Part shown: positions 49,768 through 62,470 of the stretch, in pieces
Numbering within the stretch: position 1 is the stretch's first letter
How the letters are laid out: every line of letters starts with the position of its first letter
Source of the DNA: Margaritispora aquatica
Lineage: Eukaryota; Ascomycota; Leotiomycetes; Helotiales; Discinellaceae
Length of the DNA: 64,000 nt
Assembly: GCA_007644065.1 (NCBI GenBank)
Contig: VJWN01000003.1
Location: 806,001 to 870,000 of the forward strand
Direction: 5' to 3'
The notes under the pieces: generated by a model
The model's input: only the letters and a program-made list of their open reading frames with translations
What the model was told of the DNA's origin: nothing
Databases searched by the model: none
Position numbers and translations under genes: made by a program

Positions 49768-52140
49768 TTAACCCAAAAGACCTGCAGCAAGAGCCTCAAG
49801 ATCTTCCAAAGTCTCTGGCTCATCCTCAGCTTCGATGACACGGTGCTTCCTCTTCGCCACCTTCCTTTCTTCATCAGAGTCATCCTCAAACCATTTCTTT
49901 GGCCTCTTAGCTGGTCTACCTGCCTCCTCATCCTCCTCCTCATCCTCATCATCGGATTGAGCCAAGGGTAGGGATGCCAGAAGTGCCAAAGGATCGTGTC
50001 CATCATCGCTACCCTCGAGCTCGGGTCCTGCTTGATCTGGACCGGCTCTCTCCTCTGCCTCCCTCCTCTTCCTCTTTTCCTTCTTGTCTCTCTTTTTCTG
50101 CTTGGCAAGCTGCTTGTCGTCCAGATCTGCTTCCCGTACTCGGGCAGCCTCTTCCTCCACGAATTTCGCTCTTTGAACCTCAGCTGGTCCTCTGCTACGG
50201 AAGTCATCCTCATCCTCGAGCTCATACAGTTGGTGAGGGTTGCCCTCCTCATCGAAGACGATCTTTGTACCCTTCTCCTTCAACTTGAGAAGTTTCTTCT
50301 TCGATTTGAGCATCTTCTCCTTTCGTTTGGAGTCAATCACTATGGGTTCTGTGCTGATACCAGGTAATACCTTCCCGGCTGGCCCAGCAGCAGCAAGTTC
50401 TTCATCGCCCGAATCGTCGGAATCGTCCACAGGTATCGTCCGCTTCACCGACAAGAAATCCTCATCCTCTTCAGCGTCACCATTCTGGTCCTCGGCATCA
50501 TCATCTTGAGCAACCATCTTTGCATAATGGCCCGAAAGAACGTCTTGATTTTGACGCTCGAACATACGATCAATTTTCGTGCGAACCTCTTTCTTCTTTG
50601 GTTTGTCCTCCTGTCCGCTCTCATCATCGCTTGATAAGGCTGCTCGGGGGGCATTCTTGAGTCGATTCCCGCTGTCGCCTTTCAAGAACTTGATTTTTGG
50701 CGCTCCTGGAAGACCCATACTTGAAGCATATCCTTCCAAATCATATTTGCTTATGTCAAAAACTTCTTTATCCTTTTGCAAGAAAATTGACTTAGTATAA
50801 CTTGTGAAGGCTTTCTGTCCTAAATATTTGAGATCTGGATCCTGGAAACACATATTTTGGAGCTGAGTCTGGACGCTCTGTTGCTTTTTGTCTCTGGGCT
50901 TGGTCATTTGAACTGGAATTTTCTTGTGTTCTAATCTCTTGACCATTCCTTCTTCCTCGCTAGGATCAAGAAACAGCACAGCTTTACCAGCGCGCTCATA
51001 ACGAGCTGTACGGCCAACTCGATGGATATAGGTATCGGCATCTTCAGGGCAGTCCAATTGAATGACCCAATCAACAGCTGGGAAGTCAAGTCCACGAGCA
51101 ACAACGTCGGTAGCAAATATACAGGAATTTTTCGAAGAAGAGAACTTCGCAGTAATGTCAAGTCGAGCGGATTGCTTTTGTCGTCCGTGGAGGTGAAGGA
51201 GTGGGATACCAGGCTGGAGATGCCGGAAGCTCTCGTAGACAAAGCGAACTTGCTTTCCTGATGACAAAAATACAATTATTTTAGCCTTAAGATTCGACTT
51301 AATAAAACTGTAAAGAGTATTCAGTTTCTCAGGAAGCGGTGTAATGACATAGTATTGTTGTAACGTAGTCGGAGTTGCACTTGAAGCTGCTTCGTGAACG
51401 GCGACATATTCTGGATCCCGTAAACTAAGTCGAGCCAAATCTGAGACTTTCTTGGTCTGGGTTGCGCTGAATAGCATAGTTTGCCTGCTCTTTGGCAAGT
51501 GCTCAACAATCGCATCCACATCCCTTTGGAAACCCATATCCATGATACGGTCAGCCTCGTCCAACACTAACATCTGTAAATTATCCACCACAAATGCAGC
51601 AGTCTGATCCATGTGCTGTAGCATCCTGCCTGGTGTGCAAACCAGTATGTTCATCCTGCTCAATCTTTCTCGCTCCTCCCGCAAATCACGTCCACCTATA
51701 ACCAAGCCTGCGGAAAAGGTGTGATTACGGCCAATCTTTCGCAGAACTTCGAATATCTGAATCGCAAGCTCTCTTGTCGGGGAAATAATCAGAGCCCCCA
51801 GCCCATCGAACTCGGTCCATTTTTGCCTGTAAAGATTCTCCAGAACCGGGATCAGAAAAGCCAATGTCTTTCCACTACCAGTCTTCGCAGCTCCTAGTAT
51901 ATCCTTTCCCTTCAGCGCAAGCGGAACAGCTTTCGATTGGATGTCGGTGAGCGTTTTGAAGTGCGATGCTTCGAGTCCTGAGGCGGTTGGTTGCGATAAA
52001 GGTAAATCAGAAAAGTCTTTTATTTCTGCTTTGACATCGAGGTCGTCCACAGATTTCTGGAGCTTTTCATAATCAACTTGTTCTCTTTTCCTTTTGAGAG
52101 AATTCCCAGAGGATTTCCGTCCCGTCTTTGGTGGTGCCAT
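49768..52140 (-). CDS. dbp4: DEAD-box RNA helicase Dbp4 (Hca4), ribosome biogenesis
   Basis: Nucleolar helicase acting in the SSU processome, in yeast on U14/snR41 release and pre-18S processing. Intronless, 790 aa. Motifs in order: a Q-motif region ([20 protein letters not shown]), the Walker A AKTGSGKT (85-92), PTRELA, the DEAD box at about 194-197 ([11 protein letters not shown]), SAT (225-227), ARGLDFP and HRVGRTAR. The segment after the helicase core ([38 protein letters not shown]) and a highly charged C-terminal tail (about 500-790) identify Dbp4 rather than other DEAD-box paralogues. It is one of three ribosome-assembly or nuclear-import genes within 13 kb. Confidence 0.96.
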   Translation of the reverse strand: MAPPKTGRKSSGNSLKRKREQVDYEKLQKSVDDLDVKAEIKDFSDLPLSQPTASGLEASHFKTLTDIQSKAVPLALKGKDILGAAKTGSGKTLAFLIPVLENLYRQKWTEFDGLGALIISPTRELAIQIFEVLRKIGRNHTFSAGLVIGGRDLREERERLSRMNILVCTPGRMLQHMDQTAAFVVDNLQMLVLDEADRIMDMGFQRDVDAIVEHLPKSRQTMLFSATQTKKVSDLARLSLRDPEYVAVHEAASSATPTTLQQYYVITPLPEKLNTLYSFIKSNLKAKIIVFLSSGKQVRFVYESFRHLQPGIPLLHLHGRQKQSARLDITAKFSSSKNSCIFATDVVARGLDFPAVDWVIQLDCPEDADTYIHRVGRTARYERAGKAVLFLDPSEEEGMVKRLEHKKIPVQMTKPRDKKQQSVQTQLQNMCFQDPDLKYLGQKAFTSYTKSIFLQKDKEVFDISKYDLEGYASSMGLPGAPKIKFLKGDSGNRLKNAPRAALSSDDESGQEDKPKKKEVRTKIDRMFERQNQDVLSGHYAKMVAQDDDAEDQNGDAEEDEDFLSVKRTIPVDDSDDSGDEELAAAGPAGKVLPGISTEPIVIDSKRKEKMLKSKKKLLKLKEKGTKIVFDEEGNPHQLYELEDEDDFRSRGPAEVQRAKFVEEEAARVREADLDDKQLAKQKKRDKKEKRKRREAEERAGPDQAGPELEGSDDGHDPLALLASLPLAQSDDEDEEEDEEAGRPAKRPKKWFEDDSDEERKVAKRKHRVIEAEDEPETLEDLEALAAGLLG

Positions 52141-52494
52141 TGGTTCGAAGTTATGGAGGAACTTTCGAAAACCTCAAACTGACAATAATTTATTTTGGAT
52201 CGCCGTTCTTACCCCACATAAAAGCGGCCGCATGAAATTTCATTGGCTGTGTGCAAAGTGCAAGCAAGCCAAGTCATCTCATGTCCGTCACAGCAGAAAT
52301 AGGTAGTTTGTACGAATGCTTAATCAAAATTACATGCCAATGCCGCAAGGTGAGCCCCGAAGACTTGGAAGTAAGGCACATATTTTCTGTAATAATTTAT
52401 GTGGCGAAATAAGACCGTAATAGATCGCTAGGTCGAAACCTCGGTTGAAGAAACCCATTATATACATTCTACAAATTATCCTAGAATCGAATAT
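52141..52494. other. Short intergenic region
   Basis: Dbp4 promoter and MFS transporter 3' flank, both minus-strand genes. Nothing assigned. Confidence 0.45.
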
Positions 52495-54057
52495 TTATAC
52501 ACTATTTGAGGCATTGGGCTTCTTGTCTTTCAGCATGATTCTGCCACCAGTCCAAATGAACGAGACAATGGCACAGACTCCACTCAAAAGTCCAAGTGAC
52601 CAGCCCATGGTCCCCCAGCCTGCCTTGGTGACAATATTTCCAGCCCAAAGAGGACCAACGAGGGTGCCAATCGCATATGCAAAGTTGAACAATCCAAATC
52701 CTTGTGCTGCAGCTCCCCTCTTGCCAAAATCGGCAGGCCGCTTCTTGCCCTCAAGCTCAACTGCATGATCCAAGTCTGCCATAATAGGAGCCATAACAAA
52801 GGTCAAACAAGTACCAACTCCAAATAACAGAGCACATAGTAGTACTTTCTGTCCTATCGAGTCGTAGGTCACAAAGCGCATTAGAACCCAAATCGGAAGT
52901 GCTCCAAGCAGGCCTGTTGTTGTAATGGTTCTTGCTCCAAACTTGTCGCAAACAACTCCTACTAATGGTGAAAACAAGGCTGGGATGACGAGGCATATAA
53001 ATATCAGACCGCCTCCTGTTGATGTCCAATGGAATGTGTCTTTGACAAAGAGAGGGAGGGTGGAATCAAGAGCGCCCAACGTGTTAGATTGGACGAAACA
53101 GCCAAGAAGTGATACAAGAATCCTGGGAACGGCGAGTAATGTAATGACTGGAGGAAGCTTCCGTTTTGGTGGCGAACTGCTGCTTTCTGGTGAACAGTCG
53201 CCAGGTAATTCTGCGTCTTTTGCGTGAGTCTGACCCATTTCATGCTCGCTTAATTTCTCATTCGATATTTCTGTTGTCTGAATAGCGTCCGGCTGAGCCC
53301 ATTGTTCTGCGACGCTTTTTTCGATCATCGTGAAGCGAAGAACAATGTCGAGCCCAATTATTGCGAATCCCATTGCAAAAACACTGTAATAACCGCTATT
53401 TTCGTATACCACACCTCCCAGTAGAGGCCCAGCAAGAGAACCAAGCGACGTAGCTGCTGCAGTATATCCCATAGCTTGGCCCATATTCTCCTTCCTGAAG
53501 TGAAATTAGAGAGAAATTGAAAGAAAAGACTTTTCAACTTACGGAACAGTGTCTGAAAGCAACGCAAGTCCAACTGTCCAGACCACACTAGCTGAAAGTC
53601 CTTGAAGGAACCTGCCAACCAAAAGCAGTGGGAGAGACGATCCACAAAGCATTCCTGTTGCTCCAGCGAGAGCGAGCAGGCCTATAAGTAGAGGAGCTCT
53701 TCGCGACGACGACCGATCAGCGAACCATCCAAAGACAGGAGACCCAATCGCTAAAGCAGCTCCGTAGACGCTCAGGAAGATGGATGTCCATTTTTGTACA
53801 TCTTCCTCCTTGACGCCTGCACGTACCGTCAGAGCAAACGGCAAGACAGGAACCACAACTGAGTAGAGGAAGATATCCTACCAAGTATTAGTGTCATTCG
53901 AAATTCGAGGGGAGAAGATTCTTACAGTAAAGATAGCCAATGCAATTGCGGCTATGATAAAGGCAGAGGACGAGCGGAATTTCAGAAACGGTGGTGGAGC
54001 AGCGTCACCAACACGCGTCCCATATACGAAGGTGTAGAATCCAGACTTAGTCAACAT
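52495..54057 (-). CDS. MFS transporter, DHA1-like drug/amine exporter
   Basis: Three exons (54057-53926, 53877-53543, 53494-52495) give 488 aa with about 12 membrane helices and a long hydrophilic loop between TM6 and TM7 (about 225-270). The first helix (SSAFIIAAIALAIFTDIFLYSVVVP) and the TM2-3 loop GWFADRSSSRRAP match the MFS signature G-x-x-x-D-R-x-x-R-R. FLQGLSASVVWTVGLALLSDTVP corresponds to the TM4-TM5 region. The pattern resembles the vesicular-amine/DHA1 group. The substrate cannot be told. There is no nearby biosynthetic cluster to suggest a metabolite. It shares a 635-bp divergent promoter with Dbp10. Confidence 0.9.
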
Positions 54058-54692
54058 GATGATGAATTGAAAGAATGAAATTTTGTGAAATGGGAGCAAT
54101 AAATAGGTAAAGAGGATTGTTTTAAGGCCCAGAACAATGAATCATAGACCCATCCCGTCTGATATCCCACTCTTTCCAAGACATCTTGATGACCAATTTG
54201 GAGCAAGCTATTCTTGAACACAGCTGAGTCTCGACTCTAGTGAGTTATGAAAAAAAAACACTAGGTAAAAAGAGATCCATGACTCCGCACGGGGTTTCGG
54301 GACCCATTGGAATCCCGTTTGGTTCCAATGGGAAACCTGACATTGGAAAGTTTATCTACCTTAGGTAAGTAGGCGAATGCACGTGTGCACTCTTTGGTAA
54401 ATTGTAGAATATCATTAGATGACCGGTGAAGTGTGGCCTTCAAGAGAAGAGAGATTGATATTATTCTCGCTATGGAAAGATTGTTGGAAAATGCTTGTCT
54501 TGTGGTGCGCTCAGCTTGAGTGCCAACACAATGGAAGGCTTATCGCAGTTGTGGTTTTGAATGATGATAACTAGATTAGGCTTAGCCTCGAGATTCAAGG
54601 GCGGTGGTGGATGGCAGAATAATTTACTTGTGAAAAATAATTGGCAGTAAAAGTTGGAGAGAGAGACAGCTTCAAAGCCCAGCAAATTCAAC
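54058..54692. promoter_or_regulatory. Divergent promoter of MFS transporter and Dbp10
   Basis: Contains a 10-bp perfect inverted repeat with CCAAT/ATTGG cores (54303-54332, listed separately). No other site assigned. Confidence 0.45.
54303..54332. repeat. 10-bp inverted repeat with paired CCAAT boxes
   Basis: CCCATTGGAA (54303-54312) and its exact complement TTCCAATGGG (54323-54332) flank a 10-base spacer. Each arm contains a CCAAT box in opposite orientation. CCAAT is the core bound by the fungal HAP/CBC complex. It lies roughly midway between two divergent starts. Confidence 0.7.
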
Positions 54693-57502
54693 ATGCCTCA
54701 CCGTGCTGTGTCGCCCACTGCGTCTGAGAATGATTTCGATATCACGAAATCTTTGTTCGACGATGATGTCGACCATTTTGCGACTCCTAGTAAAGAGCTT
54801 GGGACTCTCGATGCGGGGGGGATTCTGGACTTGAGCCTGGAGAGCGATGGAGATGGGGACGAGGCATTCATAGCAGCCAAGCAAGCGGCTTCCAATCGAA
54901 AGGCCTCCAATGTGAAAGGGAAGAGCGTTAAAAAGGGTGGCGGATTTCAGGCAATGGGTACGAATATTGTTAGCAATTGTCGGAATGGAGCTAATTTTGC
55001 AAAGGTTTAAATAGCCATTTGCTGAAGGCAATTAGCAGAAAAGGATTCTCTGTACCAACACCAATTCAAAGAAAGACAATTCCCTTGGTTCTTGATGGTC
55101 AGGATGTCGTTGGTATGGCCAGGACAGGTTCTGGAAAGACCGCCGCTTTCGTCATACCGATGATTGAGAAGTTGAAGGCGCATAGTGCTAGAGTTGGTGC
55201 AAGAGCCTTGATTCTGTCTCCCTCTCGAGAACTTGCGTTACAAACACTCAAGGTTGTCAAAGAATTTGGAAGAGGAACGGATCTCAAGTGTGTCTTGCTG
55301 GTAGGAGGAGATAGCCTGGAAGAGCAATTCGGATTCATGGCTGGAAACCCGGATATCGTCATTGCCACACCTGGTCGATTCTTGCATTTGAAAGTAGAGA
55401 TGTCTCTGGATCTCTCTTCCGTCAAATATGTGGTATTTGATGAAGCAGATCGCCTTTTCGAAATGGGATTTGCAGCTCAGCTTGCTGAAATTCTCGTCGC
55501 ATTGCCAGTCACCAGGCAGACACTGCTATTCTCTGCTACATTACCAAAATCCTTGGTCGAGTTCGCAAGAGCTGGTCTGCAGGAACCGAGTCTGGTTCGT
55601 CTTGATGCTGAAAGCAAAGTCTCGCCTGATTTGGAGAGCGCGTTTTTCAGTGTTAAAAGTGCAGAGAAGGAGGGAGCTTTGTTACACATTCTCAATGAGC
55701 TCATCAAGATGCCTGCTGGCCTCCCAGAAGCAGCAAGAAAGGCAGTCGAAGAGAGCAAGAAACGCAAACGAGGCCCCGACAGGCCGAACCAGAAACAAAA
55801 GCCAACGGAACATTCCACTATCATATTCGCCGCCACGAAACATCACGTCGACTATTTGGCATCGCTGCTTCGTTTGTCCGGTTTTGCTGTGTCGCACGCA
55901 TACGGTTCATTAGATCAGACTGCAAGAAATATGCAAGTTGAAGACTTCAGGACAGGAATGACAAACATCCTAGTGGTTACAGATGTGGCTGCTAGAGGTA
56001 TCGATATCCCAGTTCTAGCTAATGTTATCAATTACGATTTCCCTCCTCAGCCGAAGGTGTTCGTGCATCGAGTTGGTCGTACAGCCAGAGCTGGTCAACG
56101 AGGATGGAGTTACAGTCTTGTCCGAGACACTGATGCACCTTACCTTTTAGACTTACAATTGTTCCTCGGCAGGAGGTTACTACTTGGACGCGAGAGTGGA
56201 GATTCACCTAATTATGCCGAAGATGTCACAGTGGGTGCATTACTCCGCGACAAACTCGAAGCTTCAACGGAGTGGATCAACAAGCTGGTGGGCGATAGCG
56301 ATGACCTCCAGGCACTTCGAAGTGTTGCTGCGAAAGGAGAAAGGCTTTACGTCAAGACACGAAATTCAGCATCCAATGAAAGTGCAAAGAGAGCCAAAGA
56401 AGTGGTTGCATCTAAAGGTTGGAACCAATTACATGCTTTATTCAATAATGACACGACAACTTCCGAGCAGGCTAGGATAGATATGTTAGCACGCATCAGT
56501 GGTTACAGACCACAGGAAACCGTTTTTGAGATCGGAACTCGAGGCAAGGCAGGGCATGGTGAAGCAGCGGAAATGATGAGGAGTAGGAGAGAAAAGATTA
56601 TACCTCGAAGGCAGAAAGAGGAAGATGAGAAAGCAGCAGCGGCTGCTCTGGTCGAAGACGATGATGAGCCATTCGGTGATGATTCTGACGCAGAAATGGC
56701 AGAGGATGATGATGACGGAATGGAAGTCACAGTCACTGGAGGAGACGACAATATGTCTGAAGCTTCTTCGAACGACCTAGAAGTAACTTTTTCTAAATCT
56801 TCGCAAAAAGGCAAGGGTCGAACCCTCAGCTGGAAGGACTCCGAGAATTTCATGTCCTACACGCCCAAGAACCTGAATGTAGCCGAGGAGCGTGGTTATG
56901 GTGTCCACTCTGGATCCTACAACACTGCATCGCAGAACTCCAACTTCGTCGAAGCTGCCCGAGATCTAACGATGGACCTCACCAATGACGACGGAGCGAA
57001 AAGTTTTGCCGAGCCAGCCAGGGCGAAGGGAATGCGCTGGGATAAAAAGAACAGCAAATATGTCGCCCGAGCGAACGACGAGGATGGAAGTAAGGGCAAG
57101 AAGATGATTCGTGGTGAGAGTGGACAAAAGATCGCAGCTTCGTTCCAGAGCGGGCGATTCGACAGGTGGCGCAAAGCGCACAAGGTGGATCGCCTACCCA
57201 GGACAGGCGAAGCTGAGCGTGAGGGTGCTGGTGCTAGTGGCGGTGTAGGAAGAGGTTTTGGTACACGTTACAAGCACAAGCAGGAGCGGGCACCAAAGGA
57301 AGCGGATAAATATCGTGATGATTTCCACGTGCGGAAGAAGCGTGTAGAGGAGGCCAAGGAAAAGCGTGTTGGCAAATTCAAGGATGGGTCGGGCAAGAAG
57401 GAGGTGAAGAGCACGGAAGATATTCGCAAGGAGAGGAAATTAGCAGAGAGAAGGCAGAAGAAAAATGCCAGGCCAAGTAAAAGCACGAGAGGGAAAAGAT
57501 GA
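54693..57502 (+). CDS. dbp10: DEAD-box RNA helicase Dbp10, 60S ribosome biogenesis
   Basis: Nucleolar helicase needed for large-subunit rRNA maturation. Two exons (54693-54957, 55005-57502) give 920 aa. The acidic N-terminus leads to the Q-motif ([26 protein letters not shown]). Walker A ARTGSGKT is at 127-134. PSRELA, the DEAD box at 234-237 ([12 protein letters not shown]), SATLP, ARGIDIP and [10 protein letters not shown] follow in order. Dbp10-specific features are the early FRGKK-type region replaced here by [12 protein letters not shown] in the linker between RecA lobes, and the C-terminal Dbp10CT segment ([20 protein letters not shown]). The tail is strongly basic. The ATG at 54693 gives [17 protein letters not shown]. 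The intron (47 nt) interrupts the Q-motif. Confidence 0.96.
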
Positions 57503-57880
57503 GAAGTCTTTCTGTCTACCTAGGAACAATATATACCCTTCTTCCTAAGACTAACGAGTGAATTTTATGTCTATATTTTGTGCTAAGCTATCCAACGCAA
57601 GAGCTACACATCTGCTGTTTTGGTGTATGGAAAAACGACTGAGACCAAGACGCCTCTCTATGTCTTTTAGTTGTGACAGAATGAACAAATGCCGTTGAAG
57701 CTGCCGAGCTAAATCGAGCAAGAAAGGCTTGTTGAGCGTAGATAATAAAGTGCGAGTGTTTCTGGAAATCAAAAATCAAAATGCCACCAAACGCCCCAAC
57801 ACGGTACATGAATTGCCTAACACCACCGAACCATCTCCCCGTACTAGAGGCTCTAAGTGGTGGAGCCCGTCTTCGTAAGC
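57503..57880. other. Convergent intergenic region
   Basis: 3' flanks of Dbp10 (+) and the unrecognised basic protein (-). Nothing else. Confidence 0.45.
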
Positions 57881-58540
57881 CTATCCCATCACCACATCCT
57901 CGTCCCCAGCGTGCCCATTTTTGCCATTCCTGTCCTGATCCTTCGGTTCGTGATGGCCATTTTTGCCCTTTGAATTCGACCTACCTTTGCGCCTCTTCGG
58001 GCCTCTCTTCTTCCTTGACTTCGACCCTTGACCCTCACCAGCAGCATCAACATCCATCATGTCGAGATCTTCCTTCATCCTGTCCGGTGAATTGGGATCG
58101 CGGGTGTAGCCCTGGAGACTGTGGTCTGGATTCTCGTCGTGCATTCTACGTTTCCGCATATTGGGAGCTATCTGAGCTCCGGCCGGCCATAGAGCAGGTT
58201 CATCTGCCCATGGCTGCTGCGGAGAGCTTGAAGCAAATTGTGCACCAGATCCCCTGAATGTATTGTTGTTGTCTGTTGCGGAGGCTGTTGCCCAATCTGT
58301 GATTGAAGTTGCCAGTGCACGATTGCCAGCCGAGGGCGTGCAGACAAGCATCGAGGCATCTGGAGGGCCTGAAGCTAAACCGATCCCATTGTTGTCGTGC
58401 CCTTCTTCCTGATCTACTTCGTAGTCGCTAAACAGGTGAGTATTTTCACTTCAGCTACAAGAACCCATAACGCACCTTCCATGGGATGAAGTACCAGCTT
58501 GGGCTTTGGTTGAAAAGTTGTCGTTTTCGTCCGTTGCCAT
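57881..58540 (-). CDS. Unrecognised small basic protein
   Basis: Two exons (58540-58476, 58427-57881) give 203 aa. The intron is 48 nt, with a GTGCGT donor and a TAG acceptor. An upstream in-frame ATG at 58639 would give 236 aa. No named domain recognised. The N-terminus is acidic and Gly/Ser-rich. The middle has TSITDWATASATDNNNTF and PWADEPALWPAG. The second half is low-complexity: ARM-like basic runs (KSRKKRGPKRRKGRSNSKGK) and a Lys/Asp/His-rich end. It looks like a disordered nuclear or nucleolar protein. Gene status rests on the clean splice and continuous frame, so confidence is moderate. Confidence 0.6.
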
Positions 58541-60414
58541 ATTTGTGATGATATAGGCTGACAATGTAATGGTATTGTTGGGTTGGGTCCCTCCTCTTCC
58601 TCCTTGCTCTCCTGTGCGAAAACCACTGCGTAACTGCATCGTGTCGGGAGCGAGTGGTTAACTTGGGAAAGGAAGGTTGGGGTGCATTTCGCTTAAGCTG
58701 AAAATGGAAGGGAGCATGGAGCGACGACGGTGAGCATATATATCTCTTTGACATATGGTAAAGTCAGATGGAGAAGAAGCTTCTTGCTCCACTGAAAGCA
58801 ATTCCCCTGCCACACGATCACTTGCAATGCACAAGAAAAAAAACACAGCCTGCGAGATCGCCAAAACGTGCCGTGCGGATGATACTAGCCAGCCCTCCAT
58901 ATCGCCCTGCATCTCACCTTACAAGATACGCGGGTAGCTCCCGGGACTTGTTTCTTATGCATATGCACATAGCCTTAGTTAGTTTCTTGGGAACAAACCG
59001 ATGACAGGTGAACTGGAACCCCGGCCCTGGTGGTTGGTTCTTAGGTTCGTCCGCATGCGAGAGATGTTTAGTATGGCGATGTCGGTAGTAGTACCGAGAA
59101 AGTCGGAAGATATCCCGCAACATACTATGAGGCCTTGACATTGGATTTCGGGGCTATAGATTCTTGTGTGCCCGGGGAGAGATACGTGGCTGAGCCGGTC
59201 GGTGTAGTATAACCAAAGCCCTTGACCCTAGAGGCATGTGGGAGCTTTTCGAGCTCGCTGATGCCGAGAACTCGAGAAGGGTTAATACGACTCTGTTGAA
59301 AATGTTTGCTGTACTGGTTCCCCATACAAGAACGTATAGTAAGCCACAAACAATGGTATCTCGTAAACCAAGGGTATCTCGACGTGCGTCAAAGGTACAA
59401 AAGTTCCCGAGTGCTTTGAGATTCTACAAGACACAAATGCACAGCCTTGACAGTTCAAAGAGCCTTGTAGCCTGCTGGCTCACTTAAGCCATTTCAACTT
59501 CAGCAACCCCCCAGGCGCGAGAACTCAAACAATATCAAAGCTATGAAAATTAAAGCTTGATTCGCATTTGCGGAATATCGATGTTGATTCGGAGGGTTGT
59601 CGATGTTGCTGCTACTGCTGCCGCTGCACATGAGGCTCGAGGCCGGGGAATCCGGTTCCATTTCCGGTGCAGCTGAGAAATGCATCAGCAGAAGCGCTGA
59701 CAGGTTGGATTGCCGGCATGCTGCATGCCTAGCTCATCGGCGCATGATTAGGTAGGTAATTCATTACTTGGTCGTCATTCAAAAAGATTTCGACAAAGAT
59801 CATATGCCTAATCTCGGCTATGTCTAGGTCACTTGGTACATATCCACACCATAAAGATCTGCAGGGGTGTAAGCCACAGTTGATTACTGGTGATATCAAT
59901 GGAGGTGTAAATCTCAACTGTGAGATTTGTCATCCAGGCACATACGACATTGTCTATTAAGATGAATGCTGTCAAGTACCCAGGCACGGTAGTGAACTGC
60001 GCCATTGTGCAACGACCACAGGGTCTGGTACTCGAAGTACTAAGACAAATAAACAGGATTGGAAAATAAAATGAAAGAAGAATGAGAAGGATTTGGCATT
60101 GCCTCCTTAGGTTGTTAACTATTGAGTTGCACTAACAACCACCAACATCAACCCTAGCTCGCTCTAAATGTTTGCAAAGGCCGCAAAGGCCATCAAATGT
60201 CTTGCAAAACACTTCATTTCATTTCTTGCAGAACTTTGACATACTTTCGAGGCCTCCCTCCATAACGTGGGGGGCCTATTCCACAAGCTATGTAGAACTC
60301 TTCGCTTATTTAGCACAGCCCCTGAATCTCGACTGAAGACATGTTGGTATCCTTTTGCCACCCGAACGCCTTTCCATTTCCCTTATCCACAACCCATATG
60401 CGCTTATGTCACCT
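58541..60414. other. Long intergenic region
   Basis: About 1.9 kb between minus-strand genes. Only short open frames of unconvincing composition. No RNA gene or repeat array identified. Confidence 0.4.
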
Positions 60415-62470
60415 TCAATCACCTGCCTGCTTGGCTTTCCTTTCTTTCCTCTTGTACACCAAAAAGCGACCAAGGTTTAGAATGGCCTCATCTGCTCTGG
60501 ATCGAAGTTCGCCGAATTTTCTCTTATCAATAGATTTCGCCATTTTTTTTGCCTTAGGCTGAATATCTTCCAGATGCTTGTAGAAATTGTTTCCCCAGAA
60601 CACAGGCTCGTCGAAGGCGAAGCTTTTGTCTGCGTATATATCGAATAACTGATTAAGAGCTTCGACTGTGTCTGCTGGAGCAGCATCCGGCAGAGAAGAT
60701 AAAACAGTGAGCAAAAACACGCCAATCTCTCGATTGAGATCAACAGGAGCGGGATCAAGTGCCAGACTACCAAGTACACCAATACATTTTACTCCTAGGC
60801 CTTGGAAAGCATCTGCATCTTCGTCGACCTTCTTCGCACCATTGGCCTCAGCCTCAGCCTCTTTCAGGCCCTTCGATGCTTGATACAAGGCCATGAACTT
60901 CCGTTGCTCGCCCGCCTGGATTGTTACTTGTCCTTTCACACTTCGAGATACTGCCCATGCCAAACTCGTAATAGTCGACGCAAGCTCAATGTCTGCGGTG
61001 TTCGAAGCAAGAACAGGTGTGATAAGTTCATTCCAGAGACGTTGAGCAAATGATGACCAGTACCTCTTGAGACTATTAAGATGTCCAGTTGAGAAATCGA
61101 TACTAGAAATTGTCCAAGATATATTGTTCAAAGCTGACAAGGCGCAATTCTGAACGTTGTTGGCGGTAGAGGTAGCATTTGGTAGTGCTAGCTCGAGTAT
61201 CTTCGGAGCAGCACCTCGGACTAATGCGTCCAAAGTGATCTCCTCTGGTGGGTTGTCGTCCTCATCCGGTCCATCTCCTGTGACAAGCTCCATGTCGGCA
61301 TCAATTTCGTCATCGTTCATCTCGCCGTTATCGTTCTCATCGTCGTCCTCGTCAATATTTTCATCATCCTCGTCCATACCCTCAGCACCATTGGTGAGAG
61401 GTTCGATAGCATCATCGAATCCCTCAAAAGGCTTTTCGTGTCGACTACCATGTTCTAATGCTTCTTGGAGACTTGTAGCAATTGAAGCGGTGATTTCTAA
61501 TGCCAACTGAAGAACCTGGTCGGGACTTGAGTTGTGAGAATGTCCATTAGTACCATTAGTCCGTGGCTGTTCCATGGCTTGGACCAAAGTAGGGATCAGC
61601 ATTGCATCTGAATTGCCTTCTATTGGTGTGTTATGATCAAACCATTGCATGACCACGAACACATTGTGCAAAACTCCACAAGCAGGCACCGATATAGTCG
61701 AGCTAGACCCCTGGAGTTTGATAAGCAGCTGGAGCCAGTTGCCATGGTCTATAACCTGCTGTCCAAGAGCTTTGTTGTCCTCGGTAAGTGCTATCAAGCA
61801 CGAGAGTAGTTCAGTTTGTAGGACATCAGGTGTAGCATCGAAGGCAAGGAGGTCAAAGAGAAAAGTGACAAGTGTAGACAAGTTTGTGATAGCCTCAGCT
61901 ATATCTTCTTGTGCTTCCGCAAGAGAAGAGATCAAACTGATAATCGAACTTGTGAGATTCCACAGAATATCTTGTTGGGCTTTCGGAAGTTTCGAAAGAG
62001 GAGCTTCTTGACTTTCAAGAGTTTGAATAATCTAAGAAGGATAAGCTTTTGTGCGAGTAATGAGCTAGAGAGCTTACGGTCTTTACCACTCCTCCGATTG
62101 CAGTTAAGATGTCTTGTCGGAATAAATGAATGCAGAAGTCATTTTCCTCCTCCAAGGCTAAGTTTCGCAATATCCCCCAGCCATCAGTTCTTGTCTCTAG
62201 GTTTGAATCGGTGAGTGTCTGTTCGAATAGAATCTTGACAATCTGTTCGCGCAACAGGAGTTTCCGGTATGTGTCATCCTCAATTATGTTGGTAATTGCA
62301 CGAGCCGCATTTGATCGAGTTTTGAGATCCGGACTCTGCAAATCCTTGAGAACAGGTAGAATGCGCTGCTCACGAATAGCAGCAAGCTCTGGATCCGCAG
62401 GAGGCTTGACTGGTTTCCCCGCTGGGTTCGCCCTATCCTTCGCTCGAGTCCTTGGCTTTGATTTTCCCAT
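60415..62470 (-). CDS. syo1: Syo1-like symportin, import adaptor for Rpl5/Rpl11
   Basis: Syo1 is an ARM/HEAT-repeat adaptor that carries ribosomal proteins Rpl5 and Rpl11 into the nucleus with Kap104 for 5S RNP assembly. Two exons (62470-62078, 62031-60415) give 669 aa, close to fungal Syo1. The N-terminus MGKSKPRTRAKDRANP is the short basic import tail. ARM-like helical repeats start near residue 27 (LAAIREQRILPVLKDLQSPDLKTRSNAARAI). A long acidic loop (about 349-395, Asp/Glu-rich) breaks the repeats, as in known Syo1. The repeats then resume to the C-terminal FGELRSRADEAILNLGRFL. Identification is from the combined N-terminal tail, repeat pattern and acidic insertion. Confidence 0.88.
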
